From: Erythrobacter sp. KY5
Lineage (GTDB): Bacteria > Pseudomonadota > Alphaproteobacteria > Sphingomonadales > Sphingomonadaceae
Direction of reading: 5' to 3'
Assembly: GCF_003264115.1 (NCBI RefSeq)
Contig: NZ_CP021912.1
Location: 62,001-126,000 of the forward strand
Length of the DNA stretch: 64,000 nt
Shown: one piece after another, positions 17,005 through 28,000 of the stretch
How the letters are laid out: each line of letters opens with the position of its first letter
Position numbering within the stretch: the stretch's first letter is position 1
The notes under the pieces: generated by a model
The model's database searches: none
Seen by the model: only the letters and a program-made list of their open reading frames with translations
What the model was told of the DNA's origin: nothing
Position numbers and translations under genes: made by a program

Positions 17005-17736
17005 ATGGCTTCGATAGCAGTCTATAGTGTCAAAGGAGGAGTTGGAAAAACGACCTTTGCGGTCAACCTCGCATGGTGTGCGGCCACTATCTCGCGTCGC
17101 GAAACTCTCCTCTGGGACCTCGACGCGTCCAACGGCTCTGGCTTTCTGTTGGGTATCGACCCCAAGAAAAAGCGCACGGCCGAAAGCGTTTTTGAGCAAG
17201 AGCGCAAGGCTGACAAGCTGATCCGCAAGACGGATTACGACAAGCTGCATCTCCTGCCTGCCGATGAAAGCATCCGGACTCTTGATCGCCAGCTGGATCG
17301 CATCGGCAAGAAAAAGCGGCTCGCCAAACTGGCAGAGGGCCTGCGCAAGGAGTATGACCGCATCATCTTCGACTGTCCGCCCGTCATGAGCGAGATCAGC
17401 GCACAGGTGATGCGCGCAGCCGACATCGTGATCGTGCCCCTGCCTCCCTCCCCGCTTTCTGCGAGGGCGCTCGACCAGGTGGTCGAGGAGGTGCGCGGGT
17501 CGGGCAAGGGACACCCGCCGATCCTTCCCGTGATGTCGATGGTCGACATGCGCAGGACACTTCACAGGGAAGCACGCGAAGCCAATCCAAAATGGCCGGT
17601 CGTGCCGCTTGCCAGCGCGATTGAGCAGTGTGCGGTCGAAAGAAAGCCTGTCGGTGCGTTTGCCCCGCGCTCTCCCGCAGCGCGCGCATTTGCGCAGCTG
17701 TGGACCGCCATTGAGCGCAAACTCGCCAAGGGCTGA
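17005..17736 (+). CDS. ParA/MinD-family ATPase (orphan)
   Basis: The 243-residue product has a deviant Walker A KGGVGKTT (10-17) with the signature lysine, LLWDLDASNG (switch I/Walker A-prime) and RIIFDCPPVMSE (Walker B). It then has the PLPPSPLSARALDQ segment. No parB, minC or minE lies next to it, so its cargo is unknown. It could position a protein or DNA element. The ATG at 17005 follows GAGGGAGAGC; a TTG 39 bp upstream is less likely. Confidence 0.85.
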   Translation: MASIAVYSVKGGVGKTTFAVNLAWCAATISRRETLLWDLDASNGSGFLLGIDPKKKRTAESVFEQERKADKLIRKTDYDKLHLLPADESIRTLDRQLDRIGKKKRLAKLAEGLRKEYDRIIFDCPPVMSEISAQVMRAADIVIVPLPPSPLSARALDQVVEEVRGSGKGHPPILPVMSMVDMRRTLHREAREANPKWPVVPLASAIEQCAVERKPVGAFAPRSPAARAFAQLWTAIERKLAKG

Positions 17737-17807
17737 GCCACCTAAGATTTGGCAATGGCGTTTCCTCGCCTATAGTGCAGCGCAGCACAGTCAGGGGTGG
17801 GTGCGCA

Positions 17808-18953
17808 ATGAGCGATGTTGCAGAAGGAATAGGCGGCGCAATCGAAGGGGCGCTTGCTGGCAAGGCGGTCGAGCCTGCGCGCGGTCAGGCCGATTATGCT
17901 GTTGCGACCGGTCAGGATGGAGCGTGCCCGAATTGCGGCACCGTCGCGCCGGACAATTTCTGTCCGGAATGCGGGCAGAAAACCCACATTCACCGCACCC
18001 TTTCCGCCATTGCTCACGACCTTGTGCATGGCGTCCTTCACCTTGACGGGAAGCTTTGGCGCACTCTGCCGCTTCTGACCTTGAGGCCGGGCGAGTTGAC
18101 CCGGCGCTATATCGAGGGAGAGCGCGCTTACTTCGTCAGTCCGATGTCGATGTTCCTGTTCAGCGTGTTTTCGATGTTTGCGATCTTCCAGATCGTCGGC
18201 ATCTCGACACCGAGCACGTTCGATGATCAGGTCGGCATGGAGCAGGTGGAAACCTCGTTATCGAATGCGATCGAGAACAATGAGCGCACGCTGCGCGATA
18301 TCGAAGCCGACCTTGCATCGGACACCTTGGACGAAAACGACCGGCAAGCTCTCGAGGCTCGAAAAGCGGAGGTGTTGGAGGAACTCGACGGTCTGGGCCG
18401 TGTGGCCGAACTCCCTTTCATCGACACGTCGAAGCCCGAAATCGAAGTCCAGCCCGACGGCACTCGGGTCATTCCGATGGACAGGGACGGCAATGCCCGG
18501 ATGAGCATGAGCGAGACAGGGATCACTTGGCTCGACGAAGGGTTGGCAAAGAAGTGGCAGGAAAACCCAGGCCTGATGCTCTACAAGCTTCAGGCGAATG
18601 CCTACAAGTTCAGCTGGTTGCTGATCCCGCTATCGATACCTTTCGTGTGGCTGATCTTTGCGTGGAAGCGCCGTTTCGGGGCCTATGACCATGCGATCTT
18701 CATCACCTATTCGCTCAGCTTCATGTCGCTGATGTTCATCGCCCTGTCGGTCCTCGGCGCGGCAGGCGTGGCACTGCCCCCGCTCGTTCTGGCCGGAATG
18801 ATCATCCCGCCGATCCATCTCTACAAGCACCTTCGTTACGCTTACGGGATTGGCCGCTTCTCGGCATTCTGGCGGCTGATGGTGCTCAGCATTTTTATCT
18901 GGGTGGTGATCGGACTTTTCCTCCAGACGCTGATCATGATCGGGGCATTTTGA
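17808..18953 (+). CDS. DUF3667 zinc-ribbon membrane protein
   Basis: The 381-residue product opens with a zinc ribbon C40-x2-C43 ... C52-x2-C55 (CPNCG, FCPECGQK). The DUF3667 signature (HDLVHGVLHLDGKLWRTLP and LTRRYIEGERAYFVSP) follows, then a first membrane helix. A long charged loop (about 140-260) comes next, and four C-terminal membrane helices close the protein. Membrane location is clear; function is unknown. The ATG at 17808 is preferred over a TTG 33 bp upstream. It converges with ftsH over a shared terminator. Confidence 0.85.
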   Translation: MSDVAEGIGGAIEGALAGKAVEPARGQADYAVATGQDGACPNCGTVAPDNFCPECGQKTHIHRTLSAIAHDLVHGVLHLDGKLWRTLPLLTLRPGELTRRYIEGERAYFVSPMSMFLFSVFSMFAIFQIVGISTPSTFDDQVGMEQVETSLSNAIENNERTLRDIEADLASDTLDENDRQALEARKAEVLEELDGLGRVAELPFIDTSKPEIEVQPDGTRVIPMDRDGNARMSMSETGITWLDEGLAKKWQENPGLMLYKLQANAYKFSWLLIPLSIPFVWLIFAWKRRFGAYDHAIFITYSLSFMSLMFIALSVLGAAGVALPPLVLAGMIIPPIHLYKHLRYAYGIGRFSAFWRLMVLSIFIWVVIGLFLQTLIMIGAF

Positions 18954-18963
18954 GATAGATATG

Positions 18964-19000
18964 AAAAAGGCGCTGGCGGTTTACCCGGCAGCGCCCTTTT
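18964..19000. terminator. Bidirectional terminator between the DUF3667 gene and ftsH
   Basis: GGCGCTG (18969-18975) pairs with CAGCGCC (18989-18995). An A-tract precedes it and a T-tract follows it, so it can serve both convergent genes. Confidence 0.8.
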
Positions 19001-19021
19001 CAATTCATTTCTTGAAAGGTG

Positions 19022-20998
<1,977 letters not shown>

Positions 20999-21083
20999 GG
21001 CAAGAGGAGTCCTTTCTCAGACCAAATATGTAGGTCAGGTCCCATGAATGGCAAGATAATGCTGACCTTCGAAGCTACGCCAT

Positions 21084-21716
21084 TTATCGCGGCGCGTATG
21101 CAGCCAGGAACACATCGACCGCACCAGCGATGCGAGCTGCGTTCTCTTCCTTGCTTGGAATGATGCCGAACCGGCGTTCAAGATCGCCCATTCCCTTGGA
21201 CATCGAGACGAATTGCTCAGCCGCAAGCGTCGGGTCCGGGATAACCAGTTCCCCGTTGCTCGCCGCATGTGCAAGCCATGCGCTGAAGGCTACTTTCATG
21301 CGCCACGGCCCTGCCTTGAGAAAGGCTTCGCCAATTGCGGGTTCATGCTCGGTCTCGGCTGCGATGCGGCGTTCGAACTGGATCATTTCAGGGCGCGAGA
21401 GAAATTCGAACATCCCCTGGGCGATAATTGACAAGCGCTCGCGAATCGGTCCGGTGGGCATCGCCTCGATGCTGAAATAGTCGCGCATCTTTTCGCACTC
21501 GCATTCGACAGCGGCAGCAAACAGGGCGCGCTTGTCGCCGAAGTGGTTGTAGATCGTGACCTTCGACACACCTGCATCGGCAGCGACCTGCTCAATCGAG
21601 GTGGCAGCAAAGCCTTCGTCGAAGAAGCGTCGGGATGCCGCCTCGATGATCGCCCGTCGCTTGGCGATATCGGACGGTCGGCCGAGCTTCTTCTTCTCTG
21701 TGAGCTGGTTGTTCAA
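21084..21716 (-). CDS. TetR-family repressor of the adjacent efflux operon
   Basis: The protein has a TetR N-terminal helix-turn-helix (RRAIIEAASRRFFDEGFAAT, then SIEQVAADAGVSKVTIYNHFGDKRALF) and an AcrR-like C-terminal domain. The reading frame is open to 21827, but starts at 21827 and 21773 fall beyond or inside the operator repeats at 21757-21790. The TTG at 21716 (MNNQLTEKKKLGRPSD, 210 residues) is the most sensible start. It is divergent from the efflux operon, so autoregulation and repression of the pump are likely; the inducer is unknown. Confidence 0.8.
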   Translation of the reverse strand: MNNQLTEKKKLGRPSDIAKRRAIIEAASRRFFDEGFAATSIEQVAADAGVSKVTIYNHFGDKRALFAAAVECECEKMRDYFSIEAMPTGPIRERLSIIAQGMFEFLSRPEMIQFERRIAAETEHEPAIGEAFLKAGPWRMKVAFSAWLAHAASNGELVIPDPTLAAEQFVSMSKGMGDLERRFGIIPSKEENAARIAGAVDVFLAAYAPR

Positions 21717-21747
21717 AGTGAGAAATTCTCTGATCTGAAAATGCGTA

Positions 21748-21790
21748 TTGACAAACTGAACGGTCGCGTTCATTTGAACGACACCGTTCA
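21748..21790. promoter_or_regulatory. Tandem TetR operators overlapping the efflux promoter region
   Basis: Two 16-bp inverted repeats of the form TGAACG-N4-CGTTCA occupy 21757-21772 and 21775-21790, exactly 18 bp apart. A TTGACA (-35 candidate for the plus strand) lies at 21748-21753, so a bound repressor would block polymerase. The matching -10 is weak. The two-site arrangement suggests two dimers binding side by side. Confidence 0.75.
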
Positions 21791-21870
21791 ATATCGTTCT
21801 TTCCTCTCGTTTATTCAAGTCCCCCACTCGGCCACCCTCTCCCTTCCCCCGAAAAGGCCCCGTTTGATCG

Positions 21871-23007
21871 ATGCTCTGGATCGCGATCCGAATGCTGACT
21901 GGCGATGCTCAGAAGTTCTACGGGCTTTTGTTCGGCATCGCCTTTTCGACACTGCTCATCACGCAGCAGCTGACCATTTTCATCAACCTGATCGAACGAG
22001 GTGCCAGCGGCGTCTACAATTCGCCCGAAGCGCAGGTCTGGGTCATGGACCCGGTTAGCCGGACGACCGACGTCAATTACGCGATGCCCTCCACCGCCCT
22101 CGACGAAGTGCGATCCGTGCCCGGCGTCGAATGGGCAGTACCGCATCTCAGGTCGGTCGCTTCTGTCCGCACACGCGAAGGCGACCTTGAGCAGGTGGCA
22201 ATAATCGGGGTCGATGATGCGACCTTGATCGGCCTGCCGAAAGACCTGCTGGAAGGTTCGAAAGAAGTCCTCTCGCGACCCGACTCGGTCATTATCGACG
22301 ACGGCGGCGTGGTGAACATGTTCGGGGCGGGCGTAAATCCGCTTGGAGAACGGCTTGAGCTTAACGATCAACGCGCGGTCATTCGCGGCGTCGCGGACAC
22401 GATCCCCGCTTTCACCAGCACCGCGGTACTCTACACAAAATACAGTCAGGCGCTGAACTACGTCCCCGGCACCCGCAATCGGCTAAGCTTCGTTCTCGCC
22501 GGCGTGAGCGAGGGCCTGACCGCGCAGGAAGTGGCTACCCGTATCGAGGAGCAGACCGGCCTCAAGGCCGTAACGCGTGACGATTTCGCGCAGGCCGGCG
22601 TCGATTTCATCATCCAGAACACGGGCATCCCGACCAATTTCGGCATCACGGTCATTCTGGGCTTCGTTGTCGGCGTCGCGATTGTGGGGCTGACCTTCAG
22701 CCTTTTCATCCGGGACAACATCAAACAGTTCGGGGCATTGAAGGCAATCGGAGTGACCAATTCCAAGATCATCCGCATGGTCGGCGCCCAAGCGGGCCTT
22801 GTCGGAGCGGTCGGCTATGCGCTCGGCGTTGTCGGCACGGCGGTGTTCATCTGGAGCTTCAGCGGCAACCCGTTCTTCAAGGGCTTCTACATCCCGTGGC
22901 AGATCCCGCTCATCAGCCTTGGTGCGGTGATCGTCATCCTCGCGATCACTGGCTGGCTTGCGCTGCGCAGCGTCCTCAACACCGAACCCGCTTCGGTCTT
23001 CCGGTGA
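21871..23007 (+). CDS. ABC transporter permease, FtsX/MacB-type (DevC-like)
   Basis: The 378-residue product has an N-terminal helix (LLFGIAFSTLLITQQLTIFI), a large periplasmic domain (about 45-255), and three C-terminal helices with the FtsX signature (FSLFIRDNIKQFGALKAIGV). This is the MacB/DevC arrangement of mechanotransmission permeases. With the downstream ATPase, HlyD adaptor and outer-membrane factor it should form a tripartite exporter. The gene order permease - ATPase - adaptor - OMF under TetR control suggests drug, lipid or glycolipid export; the substrate is unknown. Confidence 0.88.
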   Translation: MLWIAIRMLTGDAQKFYGLLFGIAFSTLLITQQLTIFINLIERGASGVYNSPEAQVWVMDPVSRTTDVNYAMPSTALDEVRSVPGVEWAVPHLRSVASVRTREGDLEQVAIIGVDDATLIGLPKDLLEGSKEVLSRPDSVIIDDGGVVNMFGAGVNPLGERLELNDQRAVIRGVADTIPAFTSTAVLYTKYSQALNYVPGTRNRLSFVLAGVSEGLTAQEVATRIEEQTGLKAVTRDDFAQAGVDFIIQNTGIPTNFGITVILGFVVGVAIVGLTFSLFIRDNIKQFGALKAIGVTNSKIIRMVGAQAGLVGAVGYALGVVGTAVFIWSFSGNPFFKGFYIPWQIPLISLGAVIVILAITGWLALRSVLNTEPASVFR

Positions 23008-23023
23008 AGCGAGGCTGACGCAA

Positions 23024-23779
23024 ATGAACGACATCGACGGCAAGCCCATGGACACGTCTGAAATTGGCGGTTGCTCTCCCGAAGCGGCGATCTGCGCGCG
23101 TGGCATCGTGCGCGACTTTCAGGCGGGCCAATCGACGATCCGCGTGCTTCACGGGATCGACACCGACATCAGGCCGGGCGAGATGACTTATGTCGTTGGC
23201 GAGAGCGGGTCGGGAAAGACAACGCTGATCTCGATCATGTGCGGAATTTTGTGGCCGACCGAAGGCGAGGTGAAGGTTTTCGGGACCGACATTTACAAGC
23301 TGTCAGACACGGAACTGGTCAACTTTCGCCTTCAAAACATCGGTTTCATCTTCCAGCAGTACAATCTCATCCCCTCGATCGATGCCGCCGCAAACGCTGC
23401 CGTTCCGTTGATTGCCAAGGGCATGGGAATCGAAGAAGCGCGCGAGAAGGCGACCGTGCTTCTCGAAAAGCTCAATATTGGCGACCAGGCTAACAAGCTT
23501 CCGAGCCAGCTCTCCGGTGGCCAGCAGCAGCGCGTCGCCATCGCCCGCGCACTGGTGCACGAGCCGCGCCTTGTCGTGTGTGACGAGCCGACGGCTGCGC
23601 TTGATGCATCTTCGGGACGACGGGTCATGGACCTGCTGCACGAGGTCGCGGTCGCCCCTGACCGCGCCTGCATCATCGTGACTCACGACAACCGTATTTT
23701 CGACCTCGCGGACCGCATCCTCGTGCTTGAGGACGGCCGGGTAACCCATGACGGCACTGAAATGCCGGAAGATCACTGA
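23024..23779 (+). CDS. ABC transporter ATP-binding protein (LolD/MacB type)
   Basis: The 251-residue ATPase has Walker A GESGSGKT (59-66), Q-loop [12 protein letters not shown], signature LSGGQ (163-167), Walker [13 protein letters not shown] and H-loop VTHDNR. It would energise the FtsX-type permease just upstream (16-bp gap). The ATG at 23024 is chosen because an earlier start would read into the permease gene. The HlyD gene begins 7 bp after its stop. Confidence 0.92.
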   Translation: MNDIDGKPMDTSEIGGCSPEAAICARGIVRDFQAGQSTIRVLHGIDTDIRPGEMTYVVGESGSGKTTLISIMCGILWPTEGEVKVFGTDIYKLSDTELVNFRLQNIGFIFQQYNLIPSIDAAANAAVPLIAKGMGIEEAREKATVLLEKLNIGDQANKLPSQLSGGQQQRVAIARALVHEPRLVVCDEPTAALDASSGRRVMDLLHEVAVAPDRACIIVTHDNRIFDLADRILVLEDGRVTHDGTEMPEDH

Positions 23780-23786
23780 GGACATT

Positions 23787-24788
23787 ATGGCCCTGCTCCC
23801 CTCCAACATCAGCTTCTCACGCCAGATCCTGCCGGTGATCGCGGTCGTCGGGATCATATTCGCCGCGCTGTATATCTGGACCAGTCTGCCGGATCGCGAG
23901 CTTGCAGACCCCGCAAACGAACCGCCCAAGGCGACCGGCGAACTTGCCAACAGTCCACGCGTGGCGGGCGCTGGCATCGTCGAGCCCGCGAGCGAGGTGA
24001 TCAATATCGGCTCCGCGCTATCTGGCCTCGTGACCGATCTGCGCGTCAGCCCCGGAGAGCGGGTGGAAAAGGGCCAGCCGCTTTTCATCGTCGATGACCG
24101 TGCCATCCGCGCCAACCTGCGCGAGGCTGAGGCCGCCATTCGCGAAGCGCGCGCGGCGATCGGCGAGGCGGAAACCGCGCGCCGCATCGCCAATGAGCAA
24201 CTCGCGCTCTATGAAAGCCTCGATGACCCTGCGGCGGTCAGCCGAAGCGAAGTCATCCGCGTCGAAGGCGAAGCTGCTGCTGCCGGAAACCGACTTCAAC
24301 TCGCCCGTGCGCGTCTCGATCAGGCTCAGGCGCGTGCGTCGACCGCCAGAACCGAGCTTGGCCGCCTTACCGTGCGCGCGCCGATCGCAGGCGAGATTCT
24401 TGCGGTGAACATCCGCCCCGGCGAATTCGTCGCCACGCAAGGCGGCGGAAATGCCGAACCCTTCATCCAGATGGGCGAGACCAACCCTCTGCATGTGCGT
24501 GTCGACATCGACGAGAACGAGGCCGCGCGCGTGAAGCTTGGCGCTCCCGCCATCGTTTCCCCGCGCGGTGCCGCCCAGATCAGGGTCAAGGCCGAGTTCG
24601 TTCGCGCCGAGCCGCAAGTGGTGCCCAAACGCTCGTTGACGAACAGCGCTGCCGAGCGTGTCGATGTTCGCGTGCTGCAACTGATCTATGCTCTCCCCCA
24701 AAGCGCCGAGTCCGAAGCGTTCCGAGTCGGCCAGCAGATCGACGCTTTTATTCCCGCAAATGACAGCCAGCCGGCAGAGGAAGGGTAA
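23787..24788 (+). CDS. HlyD-family periplasmic adaptor (membrane fusion protein)
   Basis: The 333-residue product has an N-terminal membrane anchor (ILPVIAVVGIIFAALYIW) and a biotinyl-lipoyl half motif (INIGSALSGLVTDLRVSPGE, then RVEKGQPLFIVDDRAIRANL). A coiled-coil hairpin (about 105-195, rich in Ala/Glu/Arg) and the second lipoyl half (LTVRAPIAGEILAVNIRPGE) follow, then a beta-barrel. It should bridge the permease/ATPase to the outer-membrane factor encoded next. Confidence 0.9.
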   Translation: MALLPSNISFSRQILPVIAVVGIIFAALYIWTSLPDRELADPANEPPKATGELANSPRVAGAGIVEPASEVINIGSALSGLVTDLRVSPGERVEKGQPLFIVDDRAIRANLREAEAAIREARAAIGEAETARRIANEQLALYESLDDPAAVSRSEVIRVEGEAAAAGNRLQLARARLDQAQARASTARTELGRLTVRAPIAGEILAVNIRPGEFVATQGGGNAEPFIQMGETNPLHVRVDIDENEAARVKLGAPAIVSPRGAAQIRVKAEFVRAEPQVVPKRSLTNSAAERVDVRVLQLIYALPQSAESEAFRVGQQIDAFIPANDSQPAEEG

Positions 24789-24792
24789 GGCC

Positions 24793-26226
24793 ATGCGTCC
24801 GCTCTCTCCCCGCCTCCTATCGCTCGCGCTGGCCGCGCCATTGGCAGCATGCGTTGCAGGCCCTGCGCCCGAAATCGCGACACCGACGCCCGAATTACCT
24901 TCAGACTTCTTCTATTCGCCCGACGCTGCGTCACAAACGACCCTCGCATCGCTGCTTCCCAGCGAGGACCCTGCCTTCGCCGCGCTTTCGCAGGCGGCTG
25001 TCGAGAGAGCGCCCAGCCTTGGCGAGGCGCTGGCCCGCGTCGACGCTGCGCGTGCCGGAGCGCGCCGTGCGGGAGCAGAACGCCTTCCCAATGTCGGCGT
25101 CGATGGCAACGTCACCGGCAACCGGATCAATCCCGCCCAGTTCGGTGCCGACAACCCGTTTGCGCAGGCGATCGACACAGAGCAACTATCCTACGCCGCC
25201 AATCTGACAGCCAGCTGGGATGCCGACCTGTTCGGACGGCTTCGCGCACAGGAACGCGCCGCGATTGCACGGATCGATTCTGCCAGCGCTTCCGCTTCTG
25301 CCGTGCGCCTTGCCTTGCTGGCCGAAATCGCAGGCAGCGTGACCGACTGGCGCGTTCTCGAAGCGCGCCGTCAAGCGATCGAGAGCGACGTCGAAGCGGC
25401 CACCCAGCTCGCCTCTCTTGCACGCACCCGCGAGGACGCAGGGATTGCACCGGGCTTCGACCGCGTTCGCGCCGAAGCGGCGGCAAGCGCGTCAAGATCG
25501 CGGCTTGCAGCGCTCGAAAGCGAGCGCGTGCGGATCGTCGGGCGCCTCATCACGCTGACGGGATTGTCGGGATCTGATGTGAGCGCAGCGCTGGCGCTCG
25601 GCGGACCCGAATTGTCCCCACAGACCGCCCCGGCTGCCCTGCCTTCCGAACTTCTCGCGAACCGTCCCGATGTCGTTGCTGCTGCGGCCGAGCTTGCAGC
25701 GAGCGATGCGGACCTTGCCGCTGCTGCAAGAGCACGTTTCCCGCGCCTATCCCTGTCGGCGGTGATCGGCCTGCTTGCCTTTAACGCAGGCGATTTCTTC
25801 AGCGAGGATTCGGTTGTCGGCACCCTGACTGCGGGCATCGCAGCGCCGCTTCTGGATTTCGGGCGGATCGAGGCTGAGATCGACGGTGCAGCGGCAAACA
25901 AGCGTGTCGCATTCCAGGCCTATCGCGGCGCAGTTTTTCAGGCGCTGGGCGATGCTGAGGCTGCCTATGGCCTCATCGCGGCGAGCGACGAGGAAGCGGC
26001 GCTTGCGGTGCAGGAACGCGACGAATTGCAACGAGCGGCGAATCTTGCAAACGATCGGTACCGCGCAGGGCTTGCAAGTTTCCTCGAAGTTCTTGAGGCG
26101 CGCCGCGCAGCCGATGCGAGCGGTGAGCGGGCAGCAGCAGCGTTGGGCCGGGCAGAGCGCGCGCGCATTCTGCTTTGGCAGGCGCTGGGCGGCGAGCGCG
26201 CAGGTGAGCGCGCCGCCGAAAGCTAA
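24793..26226 (+). CDS. Outer-membrane efflux lipoprotein (NodT/TolC type)
   Basis: The 477-residue product has a lipoprotein signal (SLALAAPLAACVAG, lipobox LAAC), then two OEP repeats of long alpha hairpins rich in Ala, Arg and Glu. It has the usual ADLFGRLRAQERAAIARIDS and LLDFGRIEAEIDGAAANKRV segments. This is the NodT-like outer-membrane factor that completes the tripartite pump. The start at 24793 lies 4 bp after the adaptor stop. Confidence 0.92.
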   Translation: MRPLSPRLLSLALAAPLAACVAGPAPEIATPTPELPSDFFYSPDAASQTTLASLLPSEDPAFAALSQAAVERAPSLGEALARVDAARAGARRAGAERLPNVGVDGNVTGNRINPAQFGADNPFAQAIDTEQLSYAANLTASWDADLFGRLRAQERAAIARIDSASASASAVRLALLAEIAGSVTDWRVLEARRQAIESDVEAATQLASLARTREDAGIAPGFDRVRAEAAASASRSRLAALESERVRIVGRLITLTGLSGSDVSAALALGGPELSPQTAPAALPSELLANRPDVVAAAAELAASDADLAAAARARFPRLSLSAVIGLLAFNAGDFFSEDSVVGTLTAGIAAPLLDFGRIEAEIDGAAANKRVAFQAYRGAVFQALGDAEAAYGLIAASDEEAALAVQERDELQRAANLANDRYRAGLASFLEVLEARRAADASGERAAAALGRAERARILLWQALGGERAGERAAES

Positions 26227-27215
26227 CCTATCACACGCTCGATCAGCCAGAAGCTTCCTGTTGCGCCGATCAGATAGGTTGCGACTTTCATCGTTGGCAT
26301 TTCGAAGCGCGGTGCAGCCCGGATCAGCGCGGCCAAACCTACAAGCAGGAAGGCGATGACAAGCAACTGGCCTGCCTCCACTCCCAGATTGAATGCGAGC
26401 AAAGCGGTCGCGATTTCACCCTGTGGCAAGCCGATGTCCGCAAGCGCTCCTGCAAATCCGAAGCCATGCAACAGCCCGAAAGCGAAGGCCACCGCCCAAG
26501 GATAGCGCCGGGTGATCGTCATCCGGTCGGGATCTCGCAAGACCAGCGCGACCTCGACCGCGAGGAACACGATCGATAATGCGATGAGTGCCTCTACCGG
26601 GCGACTGGGCAGGCCGGTATAGCCGAACGTCGTTGCGACCAGCGTGATCGAATGCGCCACGGTGAACGCAGTTGCAGCCTTGACCACCGGCCAGGGTGCG
26701 CGGACCAACAGGACGAGCGCGATGACGAACAGCAGGTGGTCCCAGCCGAGCAGGATATGCTCGGCCCCGATCACGAAGTAATCGCGAAGAACCTGCCAGG
26801 CATCCGGCTCGGCAAGGATGATCGCCGCTGGCTCCTGCGAAGTCAGGCGGAAGGTTTGAACAGGACGATCAAGCGGCTCGACCCGTGCGATCGCATCTGC
26901 ATTTCCGATAAGCTGCGTCAGACCGAAACTTTCTCCGGCAAGCGTCCCCTGACACTTGAGGTTCGCTCGGCCAAGAAGAGCAAGAGGAGCGGCGCGCCGC
27001 GCAGGCTCGCCTAGCAATTCGCAGCTCTCAGGGATCACCGGCTGAGCGACAGGCGCTGCGTTCGCTGCGCGTGTCGCTGCGACCGGAAGCCGCCATTCAA
27101 GCGCCCATTGACCCTGCTCGCGCTCGGTCAGTTCGATAACGGCCGGGCGAAGCTCATCGGCCGAAGCCGGCGCTGCGACAAGCGCCATCAGGATCAGCAG
27201 CAGGACACGGATCAC
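26223..27215 (-). CDS. HupE/UreJ_2-family membrane protein
   Basis: The 330-residue product has a signal peptide (MIRVLLLILMALVAAPASA), an outer domain of about 130 residues and a C-terminal membrane region with about six helices. Family motifs are GAEHILLGWDHLLFV, FTVAHSITLVATTFG, FGLLHGFGFAGAL and FNLGVEAGQL. The conserved histidines suggest metal handling. It is last in an operon with a parvulin and a DUF3604 protein (4-nt overlaps throughout), a grouping I have met before in marine bacteria. It also overlaps the efflux lipoprotein stop by 4 nt on the other strand. Confidence 0.85.
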   Translation of the reverse strand: MIRVLLLILMALVAAPASADELRPAVIELTEREQGQWALEWRLPVAATRAANAAPVAQPVIPESCELLGEPARRAAPLALLGRANLKCQGTLAGESFGLTQLIGNADAIARVEPLDRPVQTFRLTSQEPAAIILAEPDAWQVLRDYFVIGAEHILLGWDHLLFVIALVLLVRAPWPVVKAATAFTVAHSITLVATTFGYTGLPSRPVEALIALSIVFLAVEVALVLRDPDRMTITRRYPWAVAFAFGLLHGFGFAGALADIGLPQGEIATALLAFNLGVEAGQLLVIAFLLVGLAALIRAAPRFEMPTMKVATYLIGATGSFWLIERVIG

Positions 27216-28000
27216 CGGTCGATCTCTATCCGGTAGGCGCCTTGAAGCACTTCGAAGGCGCGCTCTTTTCGCGCGGCGGTTTCGGCGCTTCGCCAGTCAT
27301 TGACGACTTGCTCGCGAACCGCCTCGAACTTTGGGTCCTGAGCGGTTCGCTGCGTAAACCGGACGAGATGCCAGCCAAAGCCGGACGGGATCGGCCCCTG
27401 CCACGCATCGTCGGTTTCCAACTCGGCGAGATTGCGCCCGAACTGTTCGCCAAAGCGAGCCTGCACTTCCGATGCGCTCATGGCGGTGACAGTTTTGGGC
27501 AGGCTCGTCGCACTGCCTTCGACAGATCCAGCGGCGAGCGCCCGTCGCGCGTCGCGCTCGGTGGCGAACAGCGCTTGCTCGAATGTCAGGCGAGGCTCGC
27601 CCGCATATTGGGCAGCATTCTCTTCGAAATAGGACCGCAGCAGGGCCTCGCTCGGATCGGCCAGTTCTGCGGCGAGGCTGGCCGACATGTCCATCTTCGA
27701 CACCATGCGCTGACGCACCACTGCGTCGCCCTGATCCAGACCCAGCCGCAAGGCCTCGCGGTACAAAACCTCGTCGCGAACATACCGATCTATCGCTGCG
27801 TCAAGTTCGGCATCGGTGGGAGCGCGTCCCATCATGCGCTCAAAACCGAATGCCAGTTGCGCTTGCCTCTCCGGACCAACCGTAATTATGCGCGAGGCGG
27901 GATCGACAGGCGTGCCGCCCCATGTGAGTGCCACATAGATGATAGCACCAAGCGCCAGGAAATGGATCAGCGGCTCGCGCGCCCAACCCGGAAGCGTCAT
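27212..28000 (-). CDS. Membrane-anchored parvulin-type peptidyl-prolyl isomerase
   Basis: The 262-residue product has one N-terminal helix (PLIHFLALGAIIYVALTWGG), a SurA/PpiD-like helical part (APTDAELDAAIDRYVRDEVL, YREALRLGLDQGDAVVRQRM) and a degenerate PpiC-like domain near residues 135-225 (WQGPIPSGFGWHLVRFTQ). It probably acts as a periplasmic chaperone for its operon partners. It overlaps both neighbours by 4 nt. Confidence 0.8.
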   Translation of the reverse strand: MTLPGWAREPLIHFLALGAIIYVALTWGGTPVDPASRIITVGPERQAQLAFGFERMMGRAPTDAELDAAIDRYVRDEVLYREALRLGLDQGDAVVRQRMVSKMDMSASLAAELADPSEALLRSYFEENAAQYAGEPRLTFEQALFATERDARRALAAGSVEGSATSLPKTVTAMSASEVQARFGEQFGRNLAELETDDAWQGPIPSGFGWHLVRFTQRTAQDPKFEAVREQVVNDWRSAETAARKERAFEVLQGAYRIEIDR

